From: Limimaricola hongkongensis DSM 17492
GTDB taxonomy: Bacteria; Pseudomonadota; Alphaproteobacteria; Rhodobacterales; Rhodobacteraceae
Assembly (NCBI RefSeq): GCF_000600975.2
Contig: NZ_KK088649.1
Location: 80,749 to 144,748 of the forward strand
DNA: 64,000 nt
Reading direction: 5' to 3'
In this document: one piece after another, positions 55,884 to 64,000 of the stretch
Numbering within the stretch: the first letter of the stretch is position 1
Layout: each line of letters starts with the position of its first letter
Made by a program: the position numbers and the translations under genes
Notes under the pieces: generated by a model
Database searches by the model: none
Seen by the model: only the letters and a program-made list of their open reading frames with translations
What the model was told of the DNA's origin: nothing

Positions 55884-56648
55884 TCAGAAGATCGCGCGCC
55901 GCACGAGGTTCAGACCGGCGACCAGCAGCACGATCAGCGTGACGTGCCTGAACGCCTTCTGGTCGATCCGGTCATGCGCCAGACCGCCGAGCCACATGCC
56001 CGCCATGGCCGGCAGGATCATGAACAGCGAGAACGGCAGCGTCGTGTCGTTCAGCACCCCCGACTGCAGATGCGCGCCCGACAGCGCCAGCGCACCGAGC
56101 CCGTAGATCACCCCCTGCGCCCGGATCGAATCGCCCTTGGGCGTGTCGATCGCGGTGAGATAGGCCACCGTCGGCGGCCCCCAGACGCCCGACATCCCGC
56201 CGACAAAGCCCGAAAACCCGCCGATCGCCGCCTCGATGCCCCCGGTCTTCTCGGGGATCTTCGGCTTCCAGCCCGACAGCTGCAGGATCGCGAAGGCCGA
56301 GACCGGCGCGCCGATCAGCAGAAACAGCGCCTCGGCGGAGAGCACCCGCACCAGCTGCGCGCTGAGCACCAGCATCAGCCCGCCCACGATCAGGTAGACC
56401 CGGAACCGCTTCACGGTGGAGAGCGCCGCACGCCCGCCTTGGCGCAGCGCCTGCATGCCGTTGGTCACGAGCGTCGGCGCGATCAGCGCCGCCAGCGCCA
56501 GCTCGGGCGGCAAGAACAGCGACAGCGACGAGATCATGATCATCGGCATGGCGAAACCCACCATGCCCTTCACGATCCCGGCGCCGATGCCCACGACCAC
56601 GGAGAGCAGCAACAGCTGCGGCGACATCAGCTCGGCGAAGGGGATCAT
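55884..56648 (-). CDS. TauE/SafE family sulfite or organosulfonate exporter-like protein
   Basis: Encodes 254 residues with about eight membrane helices in two repeats. The family moves sulfite, sulfoacetate or related anions, or is of unknown substrate. Repeat signatures GAGIVKGMVGFAMPM and GGFSGFVGGMSGVWGPPTV are clear. The start at 56648 is the first good ATG of the frame, 44 bases after the upstream MFS gene stop, so both may be co-transcribed. Confidence 0.9.
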   Translation of the reverse strand: MIPFAELMSPQLLLLSVVVGIGAGIVKGMVGFAMPMIMISSLSLFLPPELALAALIAPTLVTNGMQALRQGGRAALSTVKRFRVYLIVGGLMLVLSAQLVRVLSAEALFLLIGAPVSAFAILQLSGWKPKIPEKTGGIEAAIGGFSGFVGGMSGVWGPPTVAYLTAIDTPKGDSIRAQGVIYGLGALALSGAHLQSGVLNDTTLPFSLFMILPAMAGMWLGGLAHDRIDQKAFRHVTLIVLLVAGLNLVRRAIF

Positions 56649-56692
56649 GGGCGCTCCGGGGTTGCGGTGGCGCAGGTGTCGCGCGCCCGGCC

Positions 56693-57904
56693 TCAGGCGG
56701 CAAGGGGGCGCGGCGCGCCAAGCCGCGGGTGCAGCTTTGCCGCAATGGCCGAAGCCGCGGCCAGCCCCGCGCCGCAGGCCGCGAAGACCCCCGCCACCGG
56801 CGCCACCATCAGCACCAGCCCCGCCACCGCCGGGGTGACGATGCCCGACACGTCGCGAAAGCTCGCATAGACCGCCGCCATCTCGGTGCGCTCCGACGGC
56901 TTCACCGCCATCAGGAAGGGCAGGCCCGCGCAGACGTCGAGCATGATCAGGCAGACCGACCCCGCCATCAGCGCCGCCAGCGCCGCCCATGGCGCGCCCG
57001 ACAAGAGCGCCGCCGCCACGAACAGGGCGGCGGCCAGCCCGAAGCTCGCCCGCACCGCGAAGCGCACGCTGGTGCGCTGCACCAGCCGCAGCATCAAGGG
57101 GGTGGTGAACAACAGCGCGTTCGAGACCGACAGCATGACGCCGCCCAGACGATCGCCGAGCCCCTGCTCGATGCAGAAGATCGGCAGGTAGACGATATAG
57201 ACCCACCAGCCGCAGGACCGGATCACCGCGAACAGCCAGCCCGCCACCAGCCGCGGCTGCGCGCGGAACCGGGCCAGAAAGGCGAGCGGGTTCGGCGCAG
57301 GCCCATGGGCGCGGGTGATCTGGCGGCCATTGCCGAGCCGCATCCGCCAGAACACCGCGACGACGGCCATCGCGAGGCCCCCCGCCAGCAGGAACGGCGC
57401 GGGATACCACCAGTCGAGCAGGATCACCCCCAGCGCCGGGCCGACCATCCACGACGCCGCCGAATAGACCAGCCGCGTCGATTCGGTGCGGCCCAGCTCG
57501 CGCCGCGCGATGTGATCGAGCACATAGGCATTGAAACAGACCATCCACAGCACCGTGGCCAGCGCGTTCGACGCCAGCCCCAGCGCCAGAAGCCCCGGCC
57601 GCCCGGTGAGCGCCAGCAGCGCGCCCAAGACATAGAACAGCCCGACCCCGGTGAAGAGCCAGCGGCGCGGCAGCCGCCGGTTCACCCAAGGCAGCATCAG
57701 GCCGGCGCAGAGCGACGAGACGCCGACCGCGAAGTAGATCGCGCTCACCAGCGCGGCATCGCCGAAGGCGCGGTAGAGCGCCAGCGGCATCACCGACAGC
57801 AGGATGCCCCGCACCCCGGCCTCGATCGCCGCGAGCCGCGCGAAATCCGAAATGCGCGGCGTCGGCGAATGGGTGAGATAGATCGGCGCGCGCGGGGTAA
57901 CCAT
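56693..57904 (-). CDS. Major facilitator superfamily (MFS) transporter
   Basis: Encodes 403 residues with about twelve hydrophobic helices. The early segment AAIEAGVRGILLSVMPLALY and LPWVNRRLPRRWLFTG between helices 2 and 3 (the position of the MFS A-motif) are consistent with the family. The substrate is unknown. It starts at an ATG at 57904 and is followed by the TauE/SafE gene on the same strand. Confidence 0.9.
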   Translation of the reverse strand: MVTPRAPIYLTHSPTPRISDFARLAAIEAGVRGILLSVMPLALYRAFGDAALVSAIYFAVGVSSLCAGLMLPWVNRRLPRRWLFTGVGLFYVLGALLALTGRPGLLALGLASNALATVLWMVCFNAYVLDHIARRELGRTESTRLVYSAASWMVGPALGVILLDWWYPAPFLLAGGLAMAVVAVFWRMRLGNGRQITRAHGPAPNPLAFLARFRAQPRLVAGWLFAVIRSCGWWVYIVYLPIFCIEQGLGDRLGGVMLSVSNALLFTTPLMLRLVQRTSVRFAVRASFGLAAALFVAAALLSGAPWAALAALMAGSVCLIMLDVCAGLPFLMAVKPSERTEMAAVYASFRDVSGIVTPAVAGLVLMVAPVAGVFAACGAGLAAASAIAAKLHPRLGAPRPLAA

Positions 57905-58028
57905 GAGACGACTCGCATCGGCGAAAGGGGATACCCCTGCTTGGCCCCTGCCGCGCGCCGCGGGCTGCGACGAAGACGACCTCGGCGCGTCGCATCCGGG
58001 CTTTCCGCGCGCCGTCGGCGAAGAACCG

Positions 58029-58757
58029 TCAACCGATCCGCGCGATCGCCTCGATCAATCGCCCGCGCGCCGGGGGCAAGGGCCGGTCGCCGGAGCCCGG
58101 CACCAGCCGGTGCTCGATGAACCATCCGGTGGTCTGCAACGCCGCGACGATGTCGGGCGCCCCCGCCTCTCCCTCGCCGCGCAGGACCGGCGGCAGCGGC
58201 AGCAGCTTGGACGCCCAGTCCCCGGCGCCCGCGCGGCTCACCGCGCGGCCCGATTTCGGGCTGACCAGTTCCAGCCCCTCGGTCGCGCCGGTCACGGCGC
58301 AGCGGTCGAGATCGAGCGCGAAGCCCATCTCCTCCAGGAGCGCCAGTTCCCAGTGCAGATAGGCCAGCGGCCAGACCTCGCTTTCGCCCAGAAGGTCCAG
58401 CAGCGCCATGGTCCGGTCGTAAAGCGGCGCATGCGGGTCGCGCTCGGGCAGCACGGTGACGAGAAGGGCCGCGACGGCGTTGAGCCCGGCCAGCGCCAGC
58501 CGGTCCTCCATCACCTGCGCCGCGCGCGAGCGCACCGGCTCGAAGGTGAAGCTGCCCAGATGCTCGCCCAGCCGCGCCTTCCATGTCAGGTCGAGCTGCG
58601 CGCCGGGCTGCAGCAGCGGCGCGATCCGGCGCGAACCGCCGCCGCGCACCACGCCCGCATGCAGCCCGTGGCCGCGGGTGAACACCTCCACGATGGCCGA
58701 GCCTTCGCCATGGCGCCGCACCCTGAGCAGCGCGCCCTCTTCGCGCCATTCGATCAT
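58029..58757 (-). CDS. recO: DNA repair protein RecO
   Basis: Encodes 242 residues. RecO with RecR loads RecA on gapped DNA. The N-terminal OB fold begins [20 protein letters not shown], as in rhodobacterial RecO, and [10 protein letters not shown] follows. The C-terminal helical part contains [27 protein letters not shown]. The ATG at 58757 is chosen because the family begins there; upstream open sequence belongs to rnhA. It lies 16 bases after rnhA. Confidence 0.92.
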   Translation of the reverse strand: MIEWREEGALLRVRRHGEGSAIVEVFTRGHGLHAGVVRGGGSRRIAPLLQPGAQLDLTWKARLGEHLGSFTFEPVRSRAAQVMEDRLALAGLNAVAALLVTVLPERDPHAPLYDRTMALLDLLGESEVWPLAYLHWELALLEEMGFALDLDRCAVTGATEGLELVSPKSGRAVSRAGAGDWASKLLPLPPVLRGEGEAGAPDIVAALQTTGWFIEHRLVPGSGDRPLPPARGRLIEAIARIG

Positions 58758-58773
58758 GGCTGCCTCGAAAGGT

Positions 58774-59241
58774 TCAGGCGCGGGCGCGGCCCGGCTTGAA
58801 CGGCGCCATGCCGGCGCGGGCCAGCTCGTCGGCGCGCTCGTTCTCGGGGTGGCCGGCATGGCCCTTGACCCATTCCCAGACGACCGTGTGGCGCGCCGCC
58901 GCCGCGTCGAGACGGCGCCACAGATCCTCGTTCTTGACCGGCTTGCCGGCCGAGGTCTTCCAGCCCTTGCGCTTCCATCCCGCCATCCATTCGGTGATGC
59001 CCCCCTTCACATAGGCGCTGTCGGTCACGACGGTAAGCTTGGTCGGCTTGGCCAGCGCCTCCAGCGCCGAGATCGCGGCCATCAGCTCCATGCGGTTGTT
59101 GGTGGTCATCGCTTCGCCGCCCTTGAGCGCGCGCTCCTTGGTGACAGCCTCGCCCTCCTTGGCCTGCAAGAGCGCCCCCCAGCCGCCGGGGCCGGGATTG
59201 CCGGAACAGGCACCGTCGGTGAAGGCGAAGATCTTGGCCAT
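58774..59241 (-). CDS. rnhA: Ribonuclease HI
   Basis: Encodes 155 residues. It cleaves the RNA strand of RNA-DNA hybrids. The four catalytic acidic residues are at Asp9 ([14 protein letters not shown]), Glu52 ([10 protein letters not shown]), Asp74 ([10 protein letters not shown]) and Asp138 (NERADELA), and the basic handle [15 protein letters not shown] is present. The start at 59241 (MAKIFAF) is standard. An inverted pair of the dispersed repeat lies 80 bases upstream. Confidence 0.96.
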   Translation of the reverse strand: MAKIFAFTDGACSGNPGPGGWGALLQAKEGEAVTKERALKGGEAMTTNNRMELMAAISALEALAKPTKLTVVTDSAYVKGGITEWMAGWKRKGWKTSAGKPVKNEDLWRRLDAAAARHTVVWEWVKGHAGHPENERADELARAGMAPFKPGRARA

Positions 59242-59320
59242 GGCAGGCTCCGGTGTCTGAAGGGTCGGGGCGTTCCCTTTAGGCCAAGCGCCGCGATCCG
59301 GCAACGTCCGGCCCCTGCCC

Positions 59321-59428
59321 TTTCACCATTCCGAAAATACGCAAATCGCGCGGCCTGCCCCCGCGCGAGAGGCCCGGCGCGGCGCGCGCCGCCAGCCGCG
59401 GGCCATGCGTATTTGGAGAATGGTGAAA
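59321..59428. repeat. Dispersed intergenic repeat, inverted pair E
   Basis: TTTCACCATTCCGAAAATAC at the left (59321 on) and the opposite-strand TTTCACCATTCTCCAAATAC at the right (59428 back to 59406) form 23-base arms with three mismatches, enclosing 62 bases of GC-rich sequence that can itself pair. It fills most of the gap between the DUF3429 stop and the rnhA start. Confidence 0.9.
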
Positions 59429-59440
59429 AGGCGCGCGCGC

Positions 59441-59875
59441 TCAGGCCAGCGGCAGCGCGAGGCAGACCACGACGAGACCGGTGAGCAGCAGCCGCAGGCG
59501 CAGCCACCAGCCGGGCGCGAGGCCGCGCTTGGCAAAGCCCGCATCGAGCGCCAGCAGGCCGATGAATCCCGCGATCAGCACGAGGCTCGACCGCTCCCAG
59601 CCGCCGCCGACGAGAAAGGCCACCCAAAGCGCCGGGATCACCGAGACGGCATAGCCGATCGCCGCCGCGCGGCCCTTGGCCCGGGTGGCAAAGCCCCACA
59701 GCACGCCGGACATGAAGCTCAGGATAACGCTGCCGTAGAACACCTGCACGTATGGCCCCGCGAGCCGCTGCGGCAGCCAGCCCGGCGCGAGGCCGGGAAA
59801 CCACGTGCTCAGCGCGCCCCAGGCAAAGGGCAGAACGCCCGCCAGGCCGAGCAGCAGCGCCGCGGGCGGGATCAT
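59441..59875 (-). CDS. DUF3429 family membrane protein
   Basis: Encodes 144 residues with four or five membrane helices. The [21 protein letters not shown] segment is the family's conserved core. No function is known. The ATG at 59875 overlaps the ispH stop (ATGA), so the gene is translationally coupled to ispH and both are probably expressed together. Confidence 0.9.
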   Translation of the reverse strand: MIPPAALLLGLAGVLPFAWGALSTWFPGLAPGWLPQRLAGPYVQVFYGSVILSFMSGVLWGFATRAKGRAAAIGYAVSVIPALWVAFLVGGGWERSSLVLIAGFIGLLALDAGFAKRGLAPGWWLRLRLLLTGLVVVCLALPLA

Positions 59876-60831
59876 GCGGGCTCGCGCAGGATGCGCGGCA
59901 CCTTGAACTCGACGTTTTCCTGCGCCGTCTCGACCAGCTTCACGGTGACGTCGTAGCGGGCGCGGAAAGCGTCCACGACCTCCTGCACCAGCACCTCGGG
60001 CGCGCTGGCCCCGGCGGTGAGCCCGAGCGAGCGGATGCCGTCGAGCGCGCGCCAGTCGATCTCGGCGGCGCGCTGCACCAGCTGCGCATAGCCGCAGCCC
60101 GCCTTGGCGCCGACCTCGACGAGGCGCTTGGAGTTCGAGGAGTTGGGCGCGCCCACGACGAGCAGCGCGTCGCAATCGGGCGCCATCGCCTTCACCGCCT
60201 CCTGGCGGTTGGTGGTGGCGTAGCAGATGTCTTCGCGGCCCGGCCCCTTGATCGCCGGGAATCGCGCCTTGAGCGCCGCCACGATGCCCGCCGTGTCGTC
60301 GACCGACAGCGTCGTCTGCGTGACATAGGCAAGCCGCTCGGGATCGCGCACCTCGACCGTGGCGACATCGGCCTCGGTCTCCACGAGCAGCACCTCGCCC
60401 TCGGGCAGCTGGCCCATCGTGCCCACCGTCTCGGGGTGGCCGGCATGGCCGATCATGACCATCTGCAGCCCTTCGACCGAATGCCGCGCCGCCTCGTTAT
60501 GGACCTTGGTTACCAGCGGGCAGGTCGCGTCGACCTGGATCATCTCGCGCCGGGCCGCCTCGGCCGGGACCGACTTGGCCACGCCATGCGCCGAGAAGAT
60601 CACCGGCCGGTCGTCAGGCGCCTCGTCGAGCTCCTCGACGAACACCGCGCCCTTGGCGCGCAGGTCGTCCACGACGTAGCGATTGTGCACGATCTCGTGG
60701 CGCACATAGACCGGCGCGCCCCATTTCTCGAGCGCCAGCTCGACGATCTTGATGGCGCGGTCGACGCCCGCGCAAAAGCCGCGCGGCGCGGCGAGGTGGA
60801 GCGTCAGGGGCGGCAGGGCGGTGTCGGTCAT
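59872..60831 (-). CDS. ispH: 4-hydroxy-3-methylbut-2-enyl diphosphate reductase
   Basis: Encodes 319 residues. It is the last enzyme of the MEP isoprenoid pathway and carries an iron-sulfur cluster. The three cluster cysteines are in [22 protein letters not shown] and [13 protein letters not shown] [27 protein letters not shown] and TAGASAPE are also conserved. The start at 60831 (MTDTALP) is preferred. It leads a two-gene group with the DUF3429 gene. Confidence 0.97.
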   Translation of the reverse strand: MTDTALPPLTLHLAAPRGFCAGVDRAIKIVELALEKWGAPVYVRHEIVHNRYVVDDLRAKGAVFVEELDEAPDDRPVIFSAHGVAKSVPAEAARREMIQVDATCPLVTKVHNEAARHSVEGLQMVMIGHAGHPETVGTMGQLPEGEVLLVETEADVATVEVRDPERLAYVTQTTLSVDDTAGIVAALKARFPAIKGPGREDICYATTNRQEAVKAMAPDCDALLVVGAPNSSNSKRLVEVGAKAGCGYAQLVQRAAEIDWRALDGIRSLGLTAGASAPEVLVQEVVDAFRARYDVTVKLVETAQENVEFKVPRILREPA

Positions 60832-60926
60832 CGGGAGGGCCTCCGGGGCGCACGGGCCGGTGGATTGCGATGCCGCCACAGCTAAGCATTCCGGGCCGCG
60901 AGGTCCAGCCACGCCGCCGCGACGGT

Positions 60927-61487
60927 TCAGTCCTCGCGCCCGGCCGCCGGTCCGGGCTGGCGCGCCGTGCGGCCGATCACGTCGCGCAGCTCCTCCAGCT
61001 CGATGAAATCGTCGGCCTGCCGACGCAGCTCATCGGCGATCATCGACGGCGTGGCGCGGATCGAGGAGACCACCGACACCCGCACCCCGCGGCGCTGCAG
61101 CGCCTCGACCAGGGGCCGGAAATCGCCATCGCCCGAAAACAGCACCGCGTGATCGATCCGGTCGGCGATATCGAGCGCGTCGACCGTCAGCTCGACATCC
61201 ATGTTGCCCTTGATCTTGCGCCGCCCCTGCGCGTCGGTGAATTCGCGCGCGGGCTTGGTGCGCATGGTGAAGCCGTTGTATTGCAGCCAATCCACCAGCG
61301 GCCGGATCGGCGAATATTCGTCGCCATCGAGCAGCGCGGTGTAGTAATAGGCCCGGATCAGCCGCCCCCGGCGCAGAAATTCCTGGCGCAGCAGCCTGTA
61401 GTCGATATCGAAACCGAGAGCCTTGCCGGTGGCGTGCAGGTTGGCCCCGTCGATGAACAGCCCAAGCCTCTCGTCGCGATAGAACAT
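60927..61487 (-). CDS. NYN domain (LabA/PIN-like) protein
   Basis: Encodes 186 residues with a PIN-like NYN domain. Acidic metal-binding positions are seen in [12 protein letters not shown] and the [21 protein letters not shown] segment, as expected for an RNA-directed nuclease fold. Members of the LabA/DUF88 group are known, but their substrates are mostly not. The C-terminal part is helical and basic. It is divergent from folK, with 97 bases between the two starts. Confidence 0.92.
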   Translation of the reverse strand: MFYRDERLGLFIDGANLHATGKALGFDIDYRLLRQEFLRRGRLIRAYYYTALLDGDEYSPIRPLVDWLQYNGFTMRTKPAREFTDAQGRRKIKGNMDVELTVDALDIADRIDHAVLFSGDGDFRPLVEALQRRGVRVSVVSSIRATPSMIADELRRQADDFIELEELRDVIGRTARQPGPAAGRED

Positions 61488-61584
61488 TGTTAACAACCCT
61501 TTGCTGGAGTATCGCCGAGGCCGGTCGGGACGGCGCGGCGCCGCCCACCAGACCTGCCCCCTTTTATTCCGGGAAATCAAGAGA

Positions 61585-62172
61585 ATGCCGCATAGCGAAC
61601 AAAGCGACGCTTTCCCCGCCCGCGCCCTGATCGCGCTCGGCGCCAACGCCGCCTCTCCCGAAGGCCCACCCGCCGCGACGCTGCGCGCCGCGATGGCGGC
61701 CGTGGCGCGGCTCGGGCGCGGCGCCCGCCGGAGCCGGTTGTGGCGCAGCCCGGCCTTCCCGGCCGGCAGCGGCCCCGATTTCGTCAACGCCGCCATGGCG
61801 ATCGAGACCGATCGCCCGGCGGCGGAACTGCTCGCCGCGCTGCACGCGATCGAGGCCCGGTTCGGCCGCGAACGCCAGGCCCGCTGGGGGCCGCGCAGCC
61901 TCGATCTCGACCTTCTGGCGCTCGGCGCGCAGATCGCGCCGGACCTTGCCGGATGGACGCTCTGGCGCGACCTGCCGCTCGAGCGGCAGAGCCGCGAGGC
62001 GCCCGACCGGCTGATTCTGCCGCATCCCCGGCTGCAGGATCGCGGCTTCGTGCTGGTGCCCCTGGCCGAGGTGGCGCCGGGCTGGCGGCACCCGGTCACC
62101 GGGCTCGACGTCATGGCGATGCGCGACGCGCTGCCCGCGCAGGCGCGCGCGGAGCTGGCGCCGCTCGGCTGA
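61585..62172 (+). CDS. folK: 2-amino-4-hydroxy-6-hydroxymethyldihydropteridine diphosphokinase
   Basis: Encodes 195 residues. It transfers pyrophosphate from ATP to the pterin in folate synthesis. IALGANAASPEG at the start and RWGPRSLDLDLLALG, the HPPK signature with its two metal-binding aspartates, are clear; RLILPHPRLQDRGFVLVPLAE follows. The ATG at 61585 was preferred to an earlier one at 61501, which lies in unrelated sequence. It is followed by rpoZ after a 129-base gap. Confidence 0.95.
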   Translation: MPHSEQSDAFPARALIALGANAASPEGPPAATLRAAMAAVARLGRGARRSRLWRSPAFPAGSGPDFVNAAMAIETDRPAAELLAALHAIEARFGRERQARWGPRSLDLDLLALGAQIAPDLAGWTLWRDLPLERQSREAPDRLILPHPRLQDRGFVLVPLAEVAPGWRHPVTGLDVMAMRDALPAQARAELAPLG

Positions 62173-62301
62173 CCGCCCCCGGCGCGTTGGCCGCGCGCCT
62201 TGTGTTCCGCCCCGCCGCGCTGTATGCGTGCGCTTTCGAGGCCGTGCCGCGCGATTCCGCGTGCGGCGGTCCTTTGCCCTACTTCAGATGGGAGTCGCCC
62301 G

Positions 62302-62655
62302 ATGGCCCGCGTGACAGTCGAAGATTGCGTTGACAAGGTTCCGAACCGGTTCGAGCTGGTGATGCTCGCCGCGCATCGCGCCCGCGAAATCACCTCCGGC
62401 GCGCCGCTCACGGTGGCCCGCGACAACGACAAGAACCCCGTCGTCGCGCTGCGCGAGATCGCCGACGAGACCCAGCAGGCCGACGATCTGCGCGAGCGGA
62501 TGATCGAGGCGCACCAGACCCAGATCGAGGTCGACGAGCCCGAAGCCGATTCGATGTCGCTGCTGATGAGCCAGGAAGCCGACAAGCCGGCCGAGGACGA
62601 CATGAGCGAAGAGCGCCTGCTGCGTGAGCTGATGCAGGTCCAGAAAGAGGGCTGA
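62302..62655 (+). CDS. rpoZ: RNA polymerase omega subunit
   Basis: Encodes 117 residues. Omega helps beta-prime fold and is part of the polymerase core. [29 protein letters not shown] is close to the family consensus, with [14 protein letters not shown] next. The C-terminal acidic extension ([16 protein letters not shown]) is longer than in E. coli and typical of alphaproteobacteria. It is 37 bases upstream of rsh, the classical rpoZ-spoT pairing. Confidence 0.97.
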   Translation: MARVTVEDCVDKVPNRFELVMLAAHRAREITSGAPLTVARDNDKNPVVALREIADETQQADDLRERMIEAHQTQIEVDEPEADSMSLLMSQEADKPAEDDMSEERLLRELMQVQKEG

Positions 62656-62692
62656 TCGCAGCCCGCATTTGGCCGGGGGTAGGACGACCCAG

Positions 62693-64000
62693 ATGATATC
62701 CGCAGACGAGCTGATCGCTCTGGTCCGCAGCTATAACCCGGCCACCCGCGACGCCCTGATCCGCGACGCCTACGCTTTTGGCGAAGAGATGCATGCGGGG
62801 CAGTTCCGCAAGTCGGGCGAGCCCTACTTCATGCATCCCATCGCCGTGGCGGAGATCCTCGCGCGCCAGCAGATGGACGACGCCACGATCGTCACCGCGC
62901 TTTTGCACGACACGATCGAGGACACCCGTGCCTCGTTTGCGATGGTCGAGGCGCGCTTCAGCCGCGAGATCGCCGAGCTGGTCGACGGCGTCACCAAGCT
63001 GACCAACCTGCAGCTTTCCTCGACCCGCACCAAGCAGGCCGAGAATTTCCGCAAGCTGTTCATGGCGACCTCGCGCGACCTGCGCGTGACGCTGGTGAAA
63101 CTCGCCGACCGTCTCCACAACATGCGCACGATCCGCTCCATGCGGCCCGAGAAGCAGGCCCAGAAGGCGCGCGAGACGATGGAGATCTACGCGCCGCTGG
63201 CGGGCCGGATGGGCATGCAGTGGATGCGCGAGGAGCTCGAGGACCTGTCGTTCCAGGTGCTCAACCCCGAGGCGCGCAACTCGATCATCCGCCGCTTCAT
63301 CATGCTTCAGAAAGAAGCCGGCGACGTGGTCGAGCGGATCACCTCGGACATGCGCACCGAGCTCGACCGCGCGGGCATCGAGGCCGACCTGTTCGGCCGC
63401 GCCAAGAAGCCCTACTCGATCTGGCGCAAGATGCAGGAAAAGGACCAGGGCTTCTCGCGGCTCTCCGACATCTACGGCTTTCGCGTCATCACCGACAGCG
63501 AGGCCGACGCCTACCGCGTGCTCGGCGTGATCCACCAGCGCTGGCGCGCCGTGCCGGGCCGGTTCAAGGATTACATCAGCCAGCCGAAATCCAACGGCTA
63601 CCGAAGCATCCACACCACCGTCTCGGGCCGCGACGGCAAGCGGGTGGAGGTGCAGATCCGCACCCGCGAGATGCACGAGGTGGCCGAAACCGGCGTGGCC
63701 GCGCACTGGTCCTACCGCGACGGTCTTCGGGTCGAGAACCGCTTTGCCGTCGATCCCGCGCGCTGGATCGCGCAGCTGACCGAGCGGCTCGAGACCGGCC
63801 ATGACGACGAGGATTTCCTCGAGGCCGTGAAGCTCGAGATGTACCAGGACCAGGTGTTCTGCTTCACGCCCAAGGGCGAGGTGATCAAGCTCCCCAGGGG
63901 CGCCACGCCGATCGACTTCGCCTTCGCGATCCACACCCGCATCGGCTCCGCCTGCGTCGGCGCCAAGGTGGACGGGCTGCGCGTGCCGCTCTGGACCCGG
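62693..64000 (+). CDS. rsh: Bifunctional (p)ppGpp synthase/hydrolase, 5' part (partial)
   Basis: The first 436 codons are present; the gene continues past the right edge. It makes and degrades (p)ppGpp in the stringent response. The HD hydrolase domain has LLHDTIEDT (His72-Asp73) and LADRLHNMRTI; the synthetase domain shows RAKKPYSIWRKM, IYGFRVIT and FKDYISQPKSNGYRSIHTTV, and the TGS domain begins at VFCFTPKGEVIKLPRGATP. Both activities look intact so far. AGGACG lies upstream of the ATG. Co-transcribed with rpoZ. Confidence 0.96.
   Translation, partial: MISADELIALVRSYNPATRDALIRDAYAFGEEMHAGQFRKSGEPYFMHPIAVAEILARQQMDDATIVTALLHDTIEDTRASFAMVEARFSREIAELVDGVTKLTNLQLSSTRTKQAENFRKLFMATSRDLRVTLVKLADRLHNMRTIRSMRPEKQAQKARETMEIYAPLAGRMGMQWMREELEDLSFQVLNPEARNSIIRRFIMLQKEAGDVVERITSDMRTELDRAGIEADLFGRAKKPYSIWRKMQEKDQGFSRLSDIYGFRVITDSEADAYRVLGVIHQRWRAVPGRFKDYISQPKSNGYRSIHTTVSGRDGKRVEVQIRTREMHEVAETGVAAHWSYRDGLRVENRFAVDPARWIAQLTERLETGHDDEDFLEAVKLEMYQDQVFCFTPKGEVIKLPRGATPIDFAFAIHTRIGSACVGAKVDGLRVPLWTR

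Overview
The window is a very GC-rich chromosomal segment of an alphaproteobacterium, most likely order Rhodobacterales (Rhodobacteraceae/Paracoccaceae). The evidence is protein content (a CenR-like OmpR regulator, a DUF6732-like protein beside a long CbiX, a HIG1 protein overlapping a PduO-type adenosyltransferase, two DAD-like M16 peptidases upstream of mutL) and synteny (aminotransferase-ftsK, xthA-cnoX-Lon-N-Trm112, rpoZ-rsh). No species is claimed. The region is core genome: no prophage, insertion sequence, CRISPR array, rRNA or tRNA gene was seen, and no gap between genes exceeds about 290 bases.

Layout. 0-5 kb: tuf 5' end, parC, an SH3 protein, an SDR oxidoreductase, a HIG1 protein and an ATP:cobalamin adenosyltransferase. 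5-18 kb: an RTX-repeat protein, rpsO-pnp, an outer-membrane-like protein, an L,D-transpeptidase, a 1-Cys peroxiredoxin, an aldehyde dehydrogenase, a two-domain VOC dioxygenase, rluA, an XRE-cupin regulator, free-methionine-sulfoxide reductase, hspQ, an AEC carrier, a lytic transglycosylase-like lipoprotein and lolA. 18-28 kb: ftsK with a very long linker, an aminotransferase, a frameshifted ubiH-family gene, Trm112, Lon-N, cnoX and xthA. 28-34 kb: a 7-bp tandem repeat, a candidate 3'-UTR small RNA below a CenR-like regulator, ribA, a second YkuD protein, and a def-def-def*-fmt operon in which one deformylase has lost its catalytic residues. 34-41.5 kb: a minus-strand cobalamin operon (DUF6732-like, cbiX, cobH, cobL, cobI, cbiG-cobJ fusion, cobM). 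41.7-50 kb: mutL with two M16 peptidases, lspA, purH. 49-56 kb: a frameshifted heparinase-like gene, rsmB, a DUF1674 protein, dapB with a frameshifted 3' end, rbfA, a DUF2233 protein, truB. 56-64 kb: TauE/SafE and MFS carriers, recO, rnhA, DUF3429, ispH, a NYN protein, folK, rpoZ and the first 436 codons of rsh.

Two features cut across the window. First, a dispersed intergenic repeat (core TTTCACCATTCYCCAAATACGCA) occurs seven times at five sites, mostly just after stop codons, with two inverted pairs able to form hairpins. Second, three genes (ubiH family, heparinase-like, dapB) each carry one apparent extra G. Two of these lie in the same nonamer CTGCGGCGA, so residual sequencing error must be weighed against true mutation.
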